From the NCBI GenBank assembly GCA_027488115.1, contig JAIYCG010000019.1, forward strand, positions 1 to 34,924: DNA of 34,924 bases, given 5' to 3'. This DNA is from Comamonadaceae bacterium (GTDB taxonomy: Bacteria; Pseudomonadota; Gammaproteobacteria; Burkholderiales; Burkholderiaceae_C). Both the position numbers and the translations under genes were made by a program. Each line of letters starts with the position of its first letter. Within the stretch, counting starts at the first letter, position 1. Shown one piece after another: positions 21,007 to 28,938 of the stretch. The notes below the pieces were generated by a model. It searched no databases, had not been told where the DNA came from, and worked only from the letters and a program-made list of their open reading frames with translations.

Positions 21007-21563
21007 AGTTTTTGCTGACTGCAAATCGGATTCGATGCCTAAACACCGCGGTGCTGGTTGCAATCTTGCCACTTGCAAGCGCGGCAGGTTCACAAGTCAA
21101 GGCCATCTCAGAGTTTGATGTTTCTCGTTATGTGGGAACATGGTATGAAATTGCCAAACTCCCCAATTGGTTTCAGCGCAAATGCGTTCAAGGTACCCAG
21201 GCCCGATACAAGATTTCAGGGCCCACACAAATTGAAGTGAACAACAAGTGCACCACCGCTTCGGGTGAAGAGATACAAGCCATCGGACTGGCAAGACCCA
21301 ATGGCAGTGGTCTGCCAGCGCAACTTGAAGTTCGTTTCGCGCCTGAATGGACGGCTTGGTTGCCCATGGTTTGGGGCGCTTATTGGGTTTTAGATTTAGA
21401 CACAGACTATCAACTTGCCGCAGTAGGTGATCCCTCCAAATCCTATCTTTGGATTTTGTCCAGAACACCGCTTGTTTCTGCAGAGCGTTATGAAGCCGTC
21501 TTAAAGCGCTTGAGCTTGATGGGTTTTGACGTCACAAAATTAGAAAAAACGCGCCAATATTGA
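21003..21563 (+). CDS. Bacterial lipocalin (Blc-like), secreted
   Basis: A 186-residue lipocalin. After an N-terminal hydrophobic signal (about 13-28, ending LPLASAAGS) comes the lipocalin signature [15 protein letters not shown] (GxW motif), a QARYKI strand, and the C-terminal LWILSRTP segment typical of the Blc/apolipoprotein D group. E. coli Blc is an outer-membrane lipoprotein binding lysophospholipids. Here no lipobox cysteine is seen, so a soluble periplasmic form is predicted. The ATGA overlap with fbp and the very short spacing from GGAG suggest translation by coupling to fbp. Confidence 0.9.
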   Translation: MKFLLTANRIRCLNTAVLVAILPLASAAGSQVKAISEFDVSRYVGTWYEIAKLPNWFQRKCVQGTQARYKISGPTQIEVNNKCTTASGEEIQAIGLARPNGSGLPAQLEVRFAPEWTAWLPMVWGAYWVLDLDTDYQLAAVGDPSKSYLWILSRTPLVSAERYEAVLKRLSLMGFDVTKLEKTRQY

Positions 21564-21615
21564 ATTTGCAGACCAGTTGAGATAGCATGTCAGTTCAACT
21601 TTTTAGGAGCCATTT

Positions 21616-21984
21616 ATGCAGCATCGCGCCCTTTCTACCCTGACGATTTCCTTGGCACTTCTTGGTTTGACCTCAATTGCCAAGGCTCAAGCGACTGATC
21701 CTGCTGTCAAGAAATCCGAGTCTGGTATTTGCCACGACAAAACAAGCTCAAGCTATGCTCTGACTAAGAAGTTTGAAGCATTTGCCAGCATGGAGGCATG
21801 CCTCAAAAGCGGTGGGCGCGCGCCAGCCAATGCAGCCGCGCCAGAGCCTGTGCTTGTCAAGAAATCAGACAGCGGCATTTGCCACGATAAAAACAGCCTC
21901 AGCTTTGAGAAAACACAAAAGTTCACTGCCTTTAAAACTTTAGACGAATGCGTCAAAAGTGGCGGCACGCTTCCAAAGAAATAA
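21616..21984 (+). CDS. Small secreted protein with two SGICH-type Cys modules
   Basis: I do not recognise a named function. The 122-residue product has a clear signal peptide (1-24, cleavage after AKA), then two copies of a 40-residue unit at 31-70 and 81-120, joined by an Ala/Pro linker. Each unit follows KKSxSGICHDK, an aromatic, FxxF and a Cys-x-KSGG-P end, with two cysteines (39/62 and 89/112) that could form one disulfide per unit in the periplasm. I recall similar SGICH...SGG modules attached to nuclease-type proteins, but cannot verify this. A good AGGAG Shine-Dalgarno (21605-21609) supports the start. It lies 52 bp after the lipocalin gene. Confidence 0.85.
   Translation: MQHRALSTLTISLALLGLTSIAKAQATDPAVKKSESGICHDKTSSSYALTKKFEAFASMEACLKSGGRAPANAAAPEPVLVKKSDSGICHDKNSLSFEKTQKFTAFKTLDECVKSGGTLPKK
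21706..21975 (+). repeat. Internal duplication: two 40-residue modules
   Basis: Coding units at 21706-21825 and 21856-21975 encode residues 31-70 and 81-120 of the same protein. By hand alignment 24 of 40 residues are identical without gaps, including both cysteines, the SGICHDK core and the KSGG tail. The nucleotide sequences have diverged, so the duplication is not recent. Confidence 0.93.
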
Positions 21985-22045
21985 GCCAATCACATTTCAA
22001 GTCTTGTGAAATAGATTCGATGTGAGTTGGGTGTCTTGATGCATT

Positions 22046-23257
22046 TCAAGCGACGATGCCCCTTTGTCGCATTTCTCGAATTTGATCTGCCGTGATACCT
22101 AGCTCGGTTAGGATGGTATCTGTGTCTTGTCCCAAGCTAGGCGCATTCCTTCGGTGATGGCCAGGTGTTCTGGACAATTTAGGAACCATGCCTGGCACTT
22201 TCAAAACGCTACCATCATTCAAGCTAACTTCAGCCAACATGCCTCGTGCCAAATAGTGTGGGTCGGCCGCAATATCTTCTACGGTGTAAATGCGTCCAGC
22301 TGGCACTGCGGCTTTGTCAAGCACAGCAAGCACCTCCGTCACATCGTGTTTGGAAGTCCAGACGCCAATTGCTGCGTCAATTTCTTCAACCCTTTTGACT
22401 CGACCAGCATTGTCTGCAAGGGCCGGATCGACAGCTAAATCATCCCGCCCTATGGCCGTCATCAATCGCTTGAAAATACTATCGCCATTGCCAGCAATCA
22501 GGGCACATTTACCGTCTTTGCATAGGTATGCATTGCTTGGGGCAATGCCAGGCAGAGCACTGCCCGCTGGACCACGTACCGCTCCAAAGGCACTGTATTC
22601 AGGCAACAAGCTTTCCATGCAATTGAAAACCGCCTCGTAAAGCGCAACGTCAATGACTTGGCCAAGTCCACTTTTTTGTTTTTCGTGAAGCGCCATCAAA
22701 ATGCCTATGACACCGTGAAGCGAGGCCAGCGTATCGCCAATGCTCACACCTACTCGAACCGGCAAACGTCCTGGCTCAGCACTGAGATGGCGTAAACCAC
22801 CCATGGCTTCGGCCACAACACCAAATCCAGGTTTGTCTTTGTAAGGTCCCGTTTGACCGTAGCCACTGATGCGCAACATGATCAATCCAGGATTAATTTC
22901 AAGCAGAACATCAGGCCCCAAACCCCAAGACTCCATAGCACCTGGCCTGAAATTTTCGATCAGGACATCGGCTTCGGCCACCAGCTTTCGCACGATGGCT
23001 TGTGATTCTGTTTGCCGTAGATCCAGCGCAATAGACCTTTTATTGCGCGATTGAACTTGCCACCAAACCGACGTGCCATCTTTGATAAGACGCCATTGCC
23101 GCAATGGATCACCTGAACCAGGTGGTTCAATTTTGATGACATCCGCTCCAAAATCAGCCAAAGTTTTGGCAGCAAAAGGGCCAGCAATAAGTTGACCCAA
23201 CTCGACCACTTTCAGGCCAGCCAAGGCTGCTAAAGAGGGTTGGAAATCAGCAGTCAC
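22046..23257 (-). CDS. Class III (CaiB/BaiF, formyl-CoA transferase family) CoA-transferase
   Basis: A 403-residue family III CoA-transferase, which moves CoA between carboxylic acids by an aspartyl-CoA thioester. The N-terminus has VVELGQLIAGPFAAKTLADFGADVIKIEPP, the RNKRSIALDL segment, LIENFRPG, and the predicted catalytic Asp175 in VSIGDTLASLHG. The substrate pair cannot be told; oxalate/formate, succinate-dependent or bile-acid-type activities all share this fold. Translation starts at GTG 23257, which touches the TAA of the upstream NYN gene with no gap, suggesting coupling. Confidence 0.93.
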   Translation of the reverse strand: MTADFQPSLAALAGLKVVELGQLIAGPFAAKTLADFGADVIKIEPPGSGDPLRQWRLIKDGTSVWWQVQSRNKRSIALDLRQTESQAIVRKLVAEADVLIENFRPGAMESWGLGPDVLLEINPGLIMLRISGYGQTGPYKDKPGFGVVAEAMGGLRHLSAEPGRLPVRVGVSIGDTLASLHGVIGILMALHEKQKSGLGQVIDVALYEAVFNCMESLLPEYSAFGAVRGPAGSALPGIAPSNAYLCKDGKCALIAGNGDSIFKRLMTAIGRDDLAVDPALADNAGRVKRVEEIDAAIGVWTSKHDVTEVLAVLDKAAVPAGRIYTVEDIAADPHYLARGMLAEVSLNDGSVLKVPGMVPKLSRTPGHHRRNAPSLGQDTDTILTELGITADQIREMRQRGIVA

Positions 23258-24172
23258 TTAAATTGACTCTTCGATCAAAGGCACAGAGGCCAAGGGATTG
23301 TTGTTCTGCAAGGACTCTGTGGCGGGCATACCCAAAGCGACAGACCTGAATATTTCTCGCAGCATTTTCTTTTCTGGCAAAGACAATGCGCGTGTTAAAC
23401 GATGGCGCATTCGAAGCAGCAGTTGACGATCAACCTCTTGCGGAATACCGCGACTGATATGCAAAGCCTCTCGCAGTTCTTCTCTTTTATCTTCGGGTTC
23501 GTCATCCCACCAAGAAACAATGACTTCGGTCATAGATTCGCGAACGACCACTGGGTCTTCTTGAACTTGAGCAGCCTCTTTGCTGGCAGCGCCTTGAAGC
23601 ATTTCTGCAAGCGATTTAGATTGAACAACGACTCTGCGATCTGCTTGTGACAATAAGCGCCCCCAACCTGGATCCGATTGATGCAATTGGTGCATATTGC
23701 TTGCAGCATCATCTGCCAAGAGGTGGATTTGCATGCCTGTGAGTTGCGCTTCGTCAATGGCTGTTAGAAAGCGTTCATCGTCGGTGGCAAGCAAAACATG
23801 ATCACAAGCTTTGCTTTCAGCAAGCCGCCGTAAGTCTTGACCAATTGACTTCAAAAGGGAGATACCACCATCCGAATCGTGGGACAAAACTTTTCGAACA
23901 ATTTGCCCATCAACGTCCAAAGTTTCATTATCTTCAGCATACCAATAGATTCGTTTGATACTCACATCCAAACCAGCATGTCCCAAAGCACCCGTCAAAA
24001 ATTGCACCAAATCGAACCGATTTAGCGCATCTTGTTTGGGTCCGGTTTGATTATGTTGTGCAAGCCAAACTAAAAATCTAGCATCAATCAAAGCGATGCA
24101 TGAGCCGCCTTGTTGTTCGATGGGTTGGCGGTGAACGTCCTTGGACACATGAGAGAAATAATCGCGTTTCAT
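23258..24172 (-). CDS. NYN/PIN-like domain protein
   Basis: A 304-residue protein whose first half resembles the NYN (PIN-like) nuclease fold: ALIDARFLVWLA with Asp30, RIYWYAED at 74-81, an acidic central segment around D99-D113, then DHVLLATDDERFLTAIDEAQ with D131/D132 and MQIHLLADD. These acidic residues sit where metal-binding residues are expected, so an RNase activity is plausible but unproven. The C-terminal half (about 180-304) is charged and helical, with WWDDEPEDKREELREAL, and I recognise no domain in it. It is cotranscribed with the CoA-transferase gene, with no intervening base. Confidence 0.72.
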   Translation of the reverse strand: MKRDYFSHVSKDVHRQPIEQQGGSCIALIDARFLVWLAQHNQTGPKQDALNRFDLVQFLTGALGHAGLDVSIKRIYWYAEDNETLDVDGQIVRKVLSHDSDGGISLLKSIGQDLRRLAESKACDHVLLATDDERFLTAIDEAQLTGMQIHLLADDAASNMHQLHQSDPGWGRLLSQADRRVVVQSKSLAEMLQGAASKEAAQVQEDPVVVRESMTEVIVSWWDDEPEDKREELREALHISRGIPQEVDRQLLLRMRHRLTRALSLPEKKMLREIFRSVALGMPATESLQNNNPLASVPLIEESI

Positions 24173-24276
24173 CGCAGCCTTTGAAGTTTTAAGATAATTG
24201 ATAGAGGCGGCCCTAAATTGGAGCTCCTCGATGTAGCGGGTCTGCGAACCCAGAATTCATTTTAACGAACCCGCGC

Positions 24277-24304
24277 TTCAAACCTTGAGATTTCTGGCTA
24301 TAAA
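24277..24304 (+). promoter_or_regulatory. Possible sigma70 promoter for the adenosine-kinase-like gene
   Basis: TTCAAA (24277-24282), a 16-bp spacer and TATAAA (24299-24304) lie 36 bp before the ATG at 24341. The boxes match the consensus at 4/6 and 5/6 positions. The remainder of the 168-bp divergent gap (24173-24340) shows no other feature I can support. Confidence 0.4.
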
Positions 24305-24340
24305 CTCAGGGATTATTGATTTCCACCTAACTTGTTTGAC

Positions 24341-25345
24341 ATGTCCCATTACGATATTTACGCCATAGGCAACGCTCTGGTTGATTCTGAATACGAAGTC
24401 ACAGACGCGCAACTTCAATCGATGGGCGTTGACAAGCGCCATATGACCCTCATTGACACGCCTCGCCGCTCGGCGTTGCTTCAGCACGTTAAGGCAATCA
24501 CACCTCGCCAAACGGGTGGCGGCTCTGCAGGAAACACCGTGGTTGCCCTGGCTCAACTCGGCGGAAAGGCCTTTTATTCATGCAAGGTCGCACACGATGA
24601 TTTAGGCGATTTTTACATCAAAGATTTACAAGCTCGCGGTGTAGATACCAATCTGAATCACACGCGAGCGTTGAACGGCCAAACTGGCAGTTGCATGGTT
24701 CTGGTTACCCCTGACGCTGAACGAAGCATGTGCACCTTTTTGGGAGTCTCGGCTGAATTAGACGAGAAAGCGTTGCACCCTCAAAGCATTGCGAAATCAA
24801 AAATTTATTACATGGAAGGCTATTTGGCTGCCTCTCCAACGGGTTTAAGAGCTGCACTTCAGGGTAGGCAAATTGCAAAAGATGCTGGCGTCGCTCTGGC
24901 TCTGACCTTGAGTGATGTCAGCATGATTCAATTTTGCAAAGAGGGACTCGATGCCATGCTGGGAGATGGCGTCGATTACTTGTTCTGCAATCAAGAAGAA
25001 GCCCAAGTATGGTGTGGCTCCAACGACTTAAATTCAGTCAAACAAGAACTGAAAAAAATAGCCAAAATGGTTTGCCTCACACGCGGACCTGATGGCTCAG
25101 AAATTATCACAGCAGAACATGCTTGGCATGTGCCAGCCGATAAGGTCAAAGCCATTGATACCAATGGCGCAGGCGACATGTTTGCAGGGGCCTTCTTGTA
25201 TGCGATAACTCGCGGGCACGAACCAGAGCAAGCAGCTCGCTTAGGCAACCATGCAGCTGCTGCCGTGGTCAGCCAACATGGCAACCGCTTAAGCCTTGGA
25301 CAATTGAGCACGATCAAAGCATATGCTTTGCCACCGCTCAGATAA
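24341..25345 (+). CDS. PfkB-family sugar kinase, adenosine-kinase-like
   Basis: A 334-residue ribokinase-like enzyme. The N-terminus YAIGNALVDSEYEV and the GGGSAGNTVVALAQLGG motif (PfkB signature 1) are followed by the C-terminal anion-hole and catalytic motif TNGAGDMFAGAFLYAI (signature 2), with the Asp in GAGD as base. The IGNALVD start and overall length match the group annotated as adenosine kinase in Burkholderiales, but substrate specificity among PfkB enzymes is hard to read. The ATG at 24341 is preferred over a TTG three codons upstream. It converges on rfbC with no intergenic base. Confidence 0.87.
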   Translation: MSHYDIYAIGNALVDSEYEVTDAQLQSMGVDKRHMTLIDTPRRSALLQHVKAITPRQTGGGSAGNTVVALAQLGGKAFYSCKVAHDDLGDFYIKDLQARGVDTNLNHTRALNGQTGSCMVLVTPDAERSMCTFLGVSAELDEKALHPQSIAKSKIYYMEGYLAASPTGLRAALQGRQIAKDAGVALALTLSDVSMIQFCKEGLDAMLGDGVDYLFCNQEEAQVWCGSNDLNSVKQELKKIAKMVCLTRGPDGSEIITAEHAWHVPADKVKAIDTNGAGDMFAGAFLYAITRGHEPEQAARLGNHAAAAVVSQHGNRLSLGQLSTIKAYALPPLR

Positions 25346-25903
25346 TCAGAAAGTCTCGGCTTGAGACAGCGGCTTGGCCGCGGCATCTTTGGCGGCCAGG
25401 ACTGGGGCTGAAAAGCCTTCGGGCAAAGGCCAATCTATGCCCAATGCTGGATCGTTCCAAAGCAAACTGCGTTCGTATTCTGGGTACCAGTAGTCTGTGG
25501 TCTTGTACAAAAATTCAGCTGTTTCGCTGAGTACCAAGAAACCATGCGCGAATCCGGGGGGCACCCAAAGCTGTGTCGCGTTTTCTGCACTTAAATGACA
25601 GCCCGCCCATTGGCCAAAGGTGGCCGACTTTTTTCTCATGTCCACGGCAATGTCAAAAACTTCACCCCTCACTACACGCACCAATTTACCTTGCGCATGC
25701 TGAATTTGGTAATGCAATCCGCGCAACACTCCCTGCGATGACAGGCTGTGGTTGTCCTGCACAAATTGGACCTTCAGGCCTGTTGCCGTCTCAAAATCGC
25801 GCGCATTGAAACTCTCGTAAAAAAAGCCTCGTGAATCACCGAAAATTTTGGGCTGAAGAATCAAAACCTCTGGAAGATTGGTTGGCGTAAGGGTATAGGG
25901 CAT
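25346..25903 (-). CDS. rfbC: dTDP-4-dehydrorhamnose 3,5-epimerase
   Basis: Third enzyme of dTDP-L-rhamnose synthesis, a cupin-fold epimerase. The 185-residue product has FGDSRGFFYESFN, VQDNHSLSSQGVLRGLHYQ with the catalytic histidine H64, VVRGEVFDIAVDMR, WVPPGFAHGFLVLSE and the active-site tyrosine region TTDYWYPEYERSLLWNDP. It uses the ATG at 25903, which shares one base with the rfbA stop (TGATG), so the pair is translationally coupled. The 3' end abuts the convergent kinase gene with no spacer. Confidence 0.97.
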   Translation of the reverse strand: MPYTLTPTNLPEVLILQPKIFGDSRGFFYESFNARDFETATGLKVQFVQDNHSLSSQGVLRGLHYQIQHAQGKLVRVVRGEVFDIAVDMRKKSATFGQWAGCHLSAENATQLWVPPGFAHGFLVLSETAEFLYKTTDYWYPEYERSLLWNDPALGIDWPLPEGFSAPVLAAKDAAAKPLSQAETF

Positions 25904-26781
25904 CAATGAGATTTCAAAAAATTCAATAAGTACTGACCATAGCGGTTCTTAGCCAATGGTTTGGCCAGTTTTTCCAATTGGGAAGCGTCAATCCACTTTT
26001 GTGCAAATGCAATTTCTTCCGGACAGGCCACCATCAGACCTTGCCTCTTTTGCAAAGTGGCTATAAATCCTGCAGCTTCGAGCAAACTATCATGCGTCCC
26101 GGTGTCTAGCCATGCATAGCCCCTGCCCATGATTTCCACACTCAGCTGGTTCTGCTCCAAGTAGCAGCGGTTCACGTCGGTGATTTCAAGTTCACCCCTG
26201 GCAGAGGGCTTGATGTGGGCGGCAATATCGCACACTTGCTGATCGTAAAAATACAAACCGGTGACGGCGTAATTGCTTTTGGGATGTTGAGGCTTTTCTT
26301 CAATGCTCAAGGCACGTCGCTGATCGTCAAAAGCCACCACACCATAACGCTCAGGGTCATGCACGTGATAAGCAAAGACTGTGGCACCTGAGGTTTGTGC
26401 ATCGGCTCTTTGCATGAGCTTCACCAAAAAAAAAAAGAAAAAAATGTTGTCCCCTAAAACCAAGGCACTAGGGTGATTCCCAACAAATTCTTTGCCAATG
26501 ATGAAGGCTTGCGCTAGGCCATCGGGGCTAGGTTGCACGGCATATTGAATGTTCATTCCCCATTGTCGACCATCGCCCAACAGCTCAGTAAAACGCGGTG
26601 TATCTTGTGGGGTGCTAATCAGCAATACGTCCTTGATACCTGCCAACATGAGGGTTGTCAGCGGGTAATAGACCATGGGCTTGTCATACACAGGCATGAG
26701 TTGCTTGGAGACCGCTTGTGTCACAGGGTACAAACGAGTTCCAGACCCGCCCGCCAAAATAATGCCTTTGCGTGTATTCAT
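25903..26781 (-). CDS. rfbA: Glucose-1-phosphate thymidylyltransferase, with anomalous poly-Phe patch
   Basis: First enzyme of dTDP-rhamnose synthesis (dTTP + Glc-1-P). The 292-residue product matches RmlA from end to end: nucleotide loop [38 protein letters not shown], the metal aspartate D111 in [35 protein letters not shown] and [18 protein letters not shown]. The oddity is residues 115-118: E. coli RmlA has YGHD after LGDNIF, and this gene has FFFF, encoded by T7-C-T11 on the coding strand. Length is unchanged. This is either a sequence error, a damaged enzyme or a slippage-prone site. rfbB and rfbD are not in the window. Confidence 0.94.
   Translation of the reverse strand: MNTRKGIILAGGSGTRLYPVTQAVSKQLMPVYDKPMVYYPLTTLMLAGIKDVLLISTPQDTPRFTELLGDGRQWGMNIQYAVQPSPDGLAQAFIIGKEFVGNHPSALVLGDNIFFFFFLVKLMQRADAQTSGATVFAYHVHDPERYGVVAFDDQRRALSIEEKPQHPKSNYAVTGLYFYDQQVCDIAAHIKPSARGELEITDVNRCYLEQNQLSVEIMGRGYAWLDTGTHDSLLEAAGFIATLQKRQGLMVACPEEIAFAQKWIDASQLEKLAKPLAKNRYGQYLLNFLKSH
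26426..26444 (-). repeat. Homopolymer tract inside rfbA
   Basis: On the plus strand, 11 A (26426-26436), one G and 7 A (26438-26444); on the coding strand T7-C-T11. It encodes F114 to L119 of RfbA. It is the longest mononucleotide run I see in the window. Confidence 0.95.
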
Positions 26782-26841
26782 GAGGCGATTTTGCCACGAC
26801 TGGCTAGCAGATCAAGCCATATGCACTTATGCTTAGATCCT

Positions 26842-28125
26842 ATGCTGTTTAAAGATCTGGGCCTCTCGCCCGAGTTGCTCAAAGCACTCAAACCAAAAAC
26901 TTACCCCAGCCCTACGCCAGTTCAGCAATCCCTGATTCCTGTCGTTTTGAAAGGCCGAGATGCTTGGGTAACCGCCCCTACTGGTTCAGGTAAAACCTTG
27001 GCCTACGCACTTCCCCTGGTAGAGCAGTTAGCCCGCTCTACTTCAACAAATGAACCCCAAGGTCATTCAAAACTTGCTTACGTCAGAAAAACTAAAACCA
27101 TTCAATCGCTGGTCTTAGTTCCCACCCGCGAATTGGCGGTTCAAGTGAGTCAACTGTTCATGAGCCTGACCGCTCAATGGGGCCATCTTTGCAAAATCAC
27201 GGTTGTCTTTGGCGGAGTTTCTATCAATCCTCAAATGATGGGCCTGAGAGGCGGGTCAGATATCTTGATCGCCACACCTGGCCGCTTGATTGATTTGCTA
27301 GAACACAATGCTTTGAAACTGTCAGGCATTCAGACCCTCGTCTTGGATGAAGCCGATAAATTGCTAGAGCTTGGCTTTCAAGAAGAACTTCAATTCATTT
27401 TGAAACAGCTCCCCTCAAAACGACAAAACTTATTTTTGTCGGCCACAAGGCCTCAAAGCATGGTGACCTTGGCTCAGGCCTTGCTCCAAGACCCGCTTGA
27501 ACTTAAGCTTGAAAACGAAACGTCCGAACCTGCCGAGATCCTGCAACGTGCCATTTATACCGATGTCGTCAAGCGCACACAGCTTTTAAAACATCTGATC
27601 AAAGAAGAACATTTGAAACAAGTATTGGTATTTGTGGCCACCCAACACAGCAGTGACATGGTGGCGGCCAAGCTCCGAGTGGCTGGCATTGCGGCAGAGC
27701 CCTTTCACGGCCAACTCAGTCAGGGCAAAAGACAACAAGTCTTAGCAGACTTCAAAGCCCAGCGTGTCAAAGTTGTCCTGGCCACAGATCTGGCTTCACG
27801 CGGCCTAGACATCGAGAAACTGCCCGCCGTCATTAATTTTGACTTACCGCGATCGGCTGTTGATTACACCCACCGCATTGGCCGCACGGGAAGAGCAGGC
27901 GAGTCTGGTTTAGCCATCAGCTTTGTCACGCCCGAGACATTGAGTCACTGGGCATTGATAGAAAAACGCCACGCAGTGAAACTTTCAAAAGAATCAATCG
28001 AAGGTTTTGAAGCCTGCGCACCTATTCCAGCAGAAGCTGGAAACGGCGGCATCAAAGGCAAGCGTCTCAGCAAGAAAGACAAGTTACGCCAACTTGCTTC
28101 TGCAGAAAATAAGTCAGTTCAGTGA
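26842..28125 (+). CDS. DEAD-box ATP-dependent RNA helicase (RhlE-like)
   Basis: A 427-residue superfamily 2 RNA helicase. Motifs in order: Q motif (FKDLGLSPELLKAL ... PTPVQQ), I TAPTGSGKT, Ia PTRELAVQ, Ib TPGR, II DEAD, III SAT, IV VLVFVAT, V ATDLASRGLD and VI HRIGRTGRAG. It ends with a short lysine-rich tail. RhlE-like members act in ribosome assembly or RNA decay; the subfamily is a guess. ATG 26842 gives a typical N-terminus; ATG 26821 (7 codons earlier) is also possible. The open frame extends upstream to 26533, but that part is antisense to rfbA and is not coding. It converges on uppS with 10 bp between stops. Confidence 0.93.
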   Translation: MLFKDLGLSPELLKALKPKTYPSPTPVQQSLIPVVLKGRDAWVTAPTGSGKTLAYALPLVEQLARSTSTNEPQGHSKLAYVRKTKTIQSLVLVPTRELAVQVSQLFMSLTAQWGHLCKITVVFGGVSINPQMMGLRGGSDILIATPGRLIDLLEHNALKLSGIQTLVLDEADKLLELGFQEELQFILKQLPSKRQNLFLSATRPQSMVTLAQALLQDPLELKLENETSEPAEILQRAIYTDVVKRTQLLKHLIKEEHLKQVLVFVATQHSSDMVAAKLRVAGIAAEPFHGQLSQGKRQQVLADFKAQRVKVVLATDLASRGLDIEKLPAVINFDLPRSAVDYTHRIGRTGRAGESGLAISFVTPETLSHWALIEKRHAVKLSKESIEGFEACAPIPAEAGNGGIKGKRLSKKDKLRQLASAENKSVQ

Positions 28126-28135
28126 ATGAACAGTC

Positions 28136-28846
28136 TTAAAAAGGCGCTGCCGATCCAAATCGCCGGTCTCGTTGGGTGAACCATTCCAAGGCCTCATTGA
28201 ATTGCTTGGCACTGAAGTCTGGCCACAAGGTGTCAATGAAAAAAAGTTCTGCATAGGCTGCTTGCCACAGCATGAAGTTGCTGACGCGAGATTCACCACC
28301 AGTTCGAATGAGCAGATCCATCTCTGGTGCATCTGCCGTACTTAGAAATGGAGCCAGTTCAGCTTCTGTGAGTTGATCGATGCTTAAACTCGGGTTGGAT
28401 CGTTGCCAAGATTTTGCAGCCTGAACAAAATCCCATCGACCCCCATAGTTAGCCGCTACCCTGAGATTGATTTTGGTGTTGTGCTGTGTTTGCTGCTCAG
28501 CGCGCAAGATCAAGGCTTGCAATTCATCACTGAATTTGGACTTGTCGCCGACTACTTTCAAACAAACCCCATTGATTTCCATCTCATCCACTTCTTTTTG
28601 CAAGTAGCTTGCAAAAAGGTTCATCAAAACAGAAACTTCCTCTGGGGGGCGTCTCCAATTCTCGGTGCTGAATGCAAACAAACTGAGGTGCTCAATGTTG
28701 TAACGAATGCAGGACTCTACGATGGTTCTGACACGTTTGGCACCGGAAGCATGCCCCAAGGCGGCAGGTAAAAGCCGTTTTTTTGCCCAACGGCGATTGC
28801 CATCCATGATGATGCCAACGTGCTTGGGAAGGGGGTTAGAAGTCAA
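28136..28846 (-). CDS. uppS: Isoprenyl transferase (undecaprenyl diphosphate synthase)
   Basis: cis-Prenyltransferase that makes the C55 lipid carrier for peptidoglycan and O-antigen. The 236-residue product has MDGNRRWAKKR with catalytic D15, the FSTENWRRP motif, and the C-terminal RTGGESRVSNFMLWQAAYAELFF. Start is TTG at 28846 (MTSNPLPKHVGIIMDG); the only nearby ATG is within the active-site motif, so a TTG start is required. It stands apart from its usual neighbours pyrH, frr, cdsA and dxr, none of which is in this window. It may be the only or a second copy; that cannot be told here. Confidence 0.95.
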   Translation of the reverse strand: MTSNPLPKHVGIIMDGNRRWAKKRLLPAALGHASGAKRVRTIVESCIRYNIEHLSLFAFSTENWRRPPEEVSVLMNLFASYLQKEVDEMEINGVCLKVVGDKSKFSDELQALILRAEQQTQHNTKINLRVAANYGGRWDFVQAAKSWQRSNPSLSIDQLTEAELAPFLSTADAPEMDLLIRTGGESRVSNFMLWQAAYAELFFIDTLWPDFSAKQFNEALEWFTQRDRRFGSAAPF

Positions 28847-28860
28847 TCGAATTCGCTTAC

Positions 28861-28913
28861 AAAAATAAAAATTGCTTCTGCAACCTCATTGATAGAGGCC
28901 GCGGCTTGCGGCC
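28861..28913 (-). terminator. Possible terminator downstream of the H-NS gene
   Basis: On the minus strand after the H-NS stop there is a perfect GC-rich hairpin, GGCCGC / 5-nt loop / GCGGCC (28913-28897), and then a small stem TTGC-AGAA-GCAA (28883-28872) running straight into a T-rich tract with 10 T in 11 bases (28871-28861). The second stem is short, so efficiency is uncertain. The unit lies just before the TTG start of uppS. Confidence 0.45.
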
Positions 28914-28938
28914 ATCTCGGTGATTTTAATTCACTCAA

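Noticed and set aside
21992..22013. ATTTCA/TGAAAT inverted repeat after the SGICH-module gene
   Set aside because: AT-rich short stem without a T tract on either strand; not a convincing terminator.
24197..24208. 12-bp direct repeat ATTGATAGAGGC, second copy at 28888-28899
   Set aside because: Repeats of this length are expected by chance in 35 kb, and the contexts are unrelated.
26533..26841. In-frame N-terminal extension of the DEAD-box helicase by about 100 residues
   Set aside because: It is antisense to rfbA, and helicase family proteins begin at the Q-motif region encoded from about 26842.
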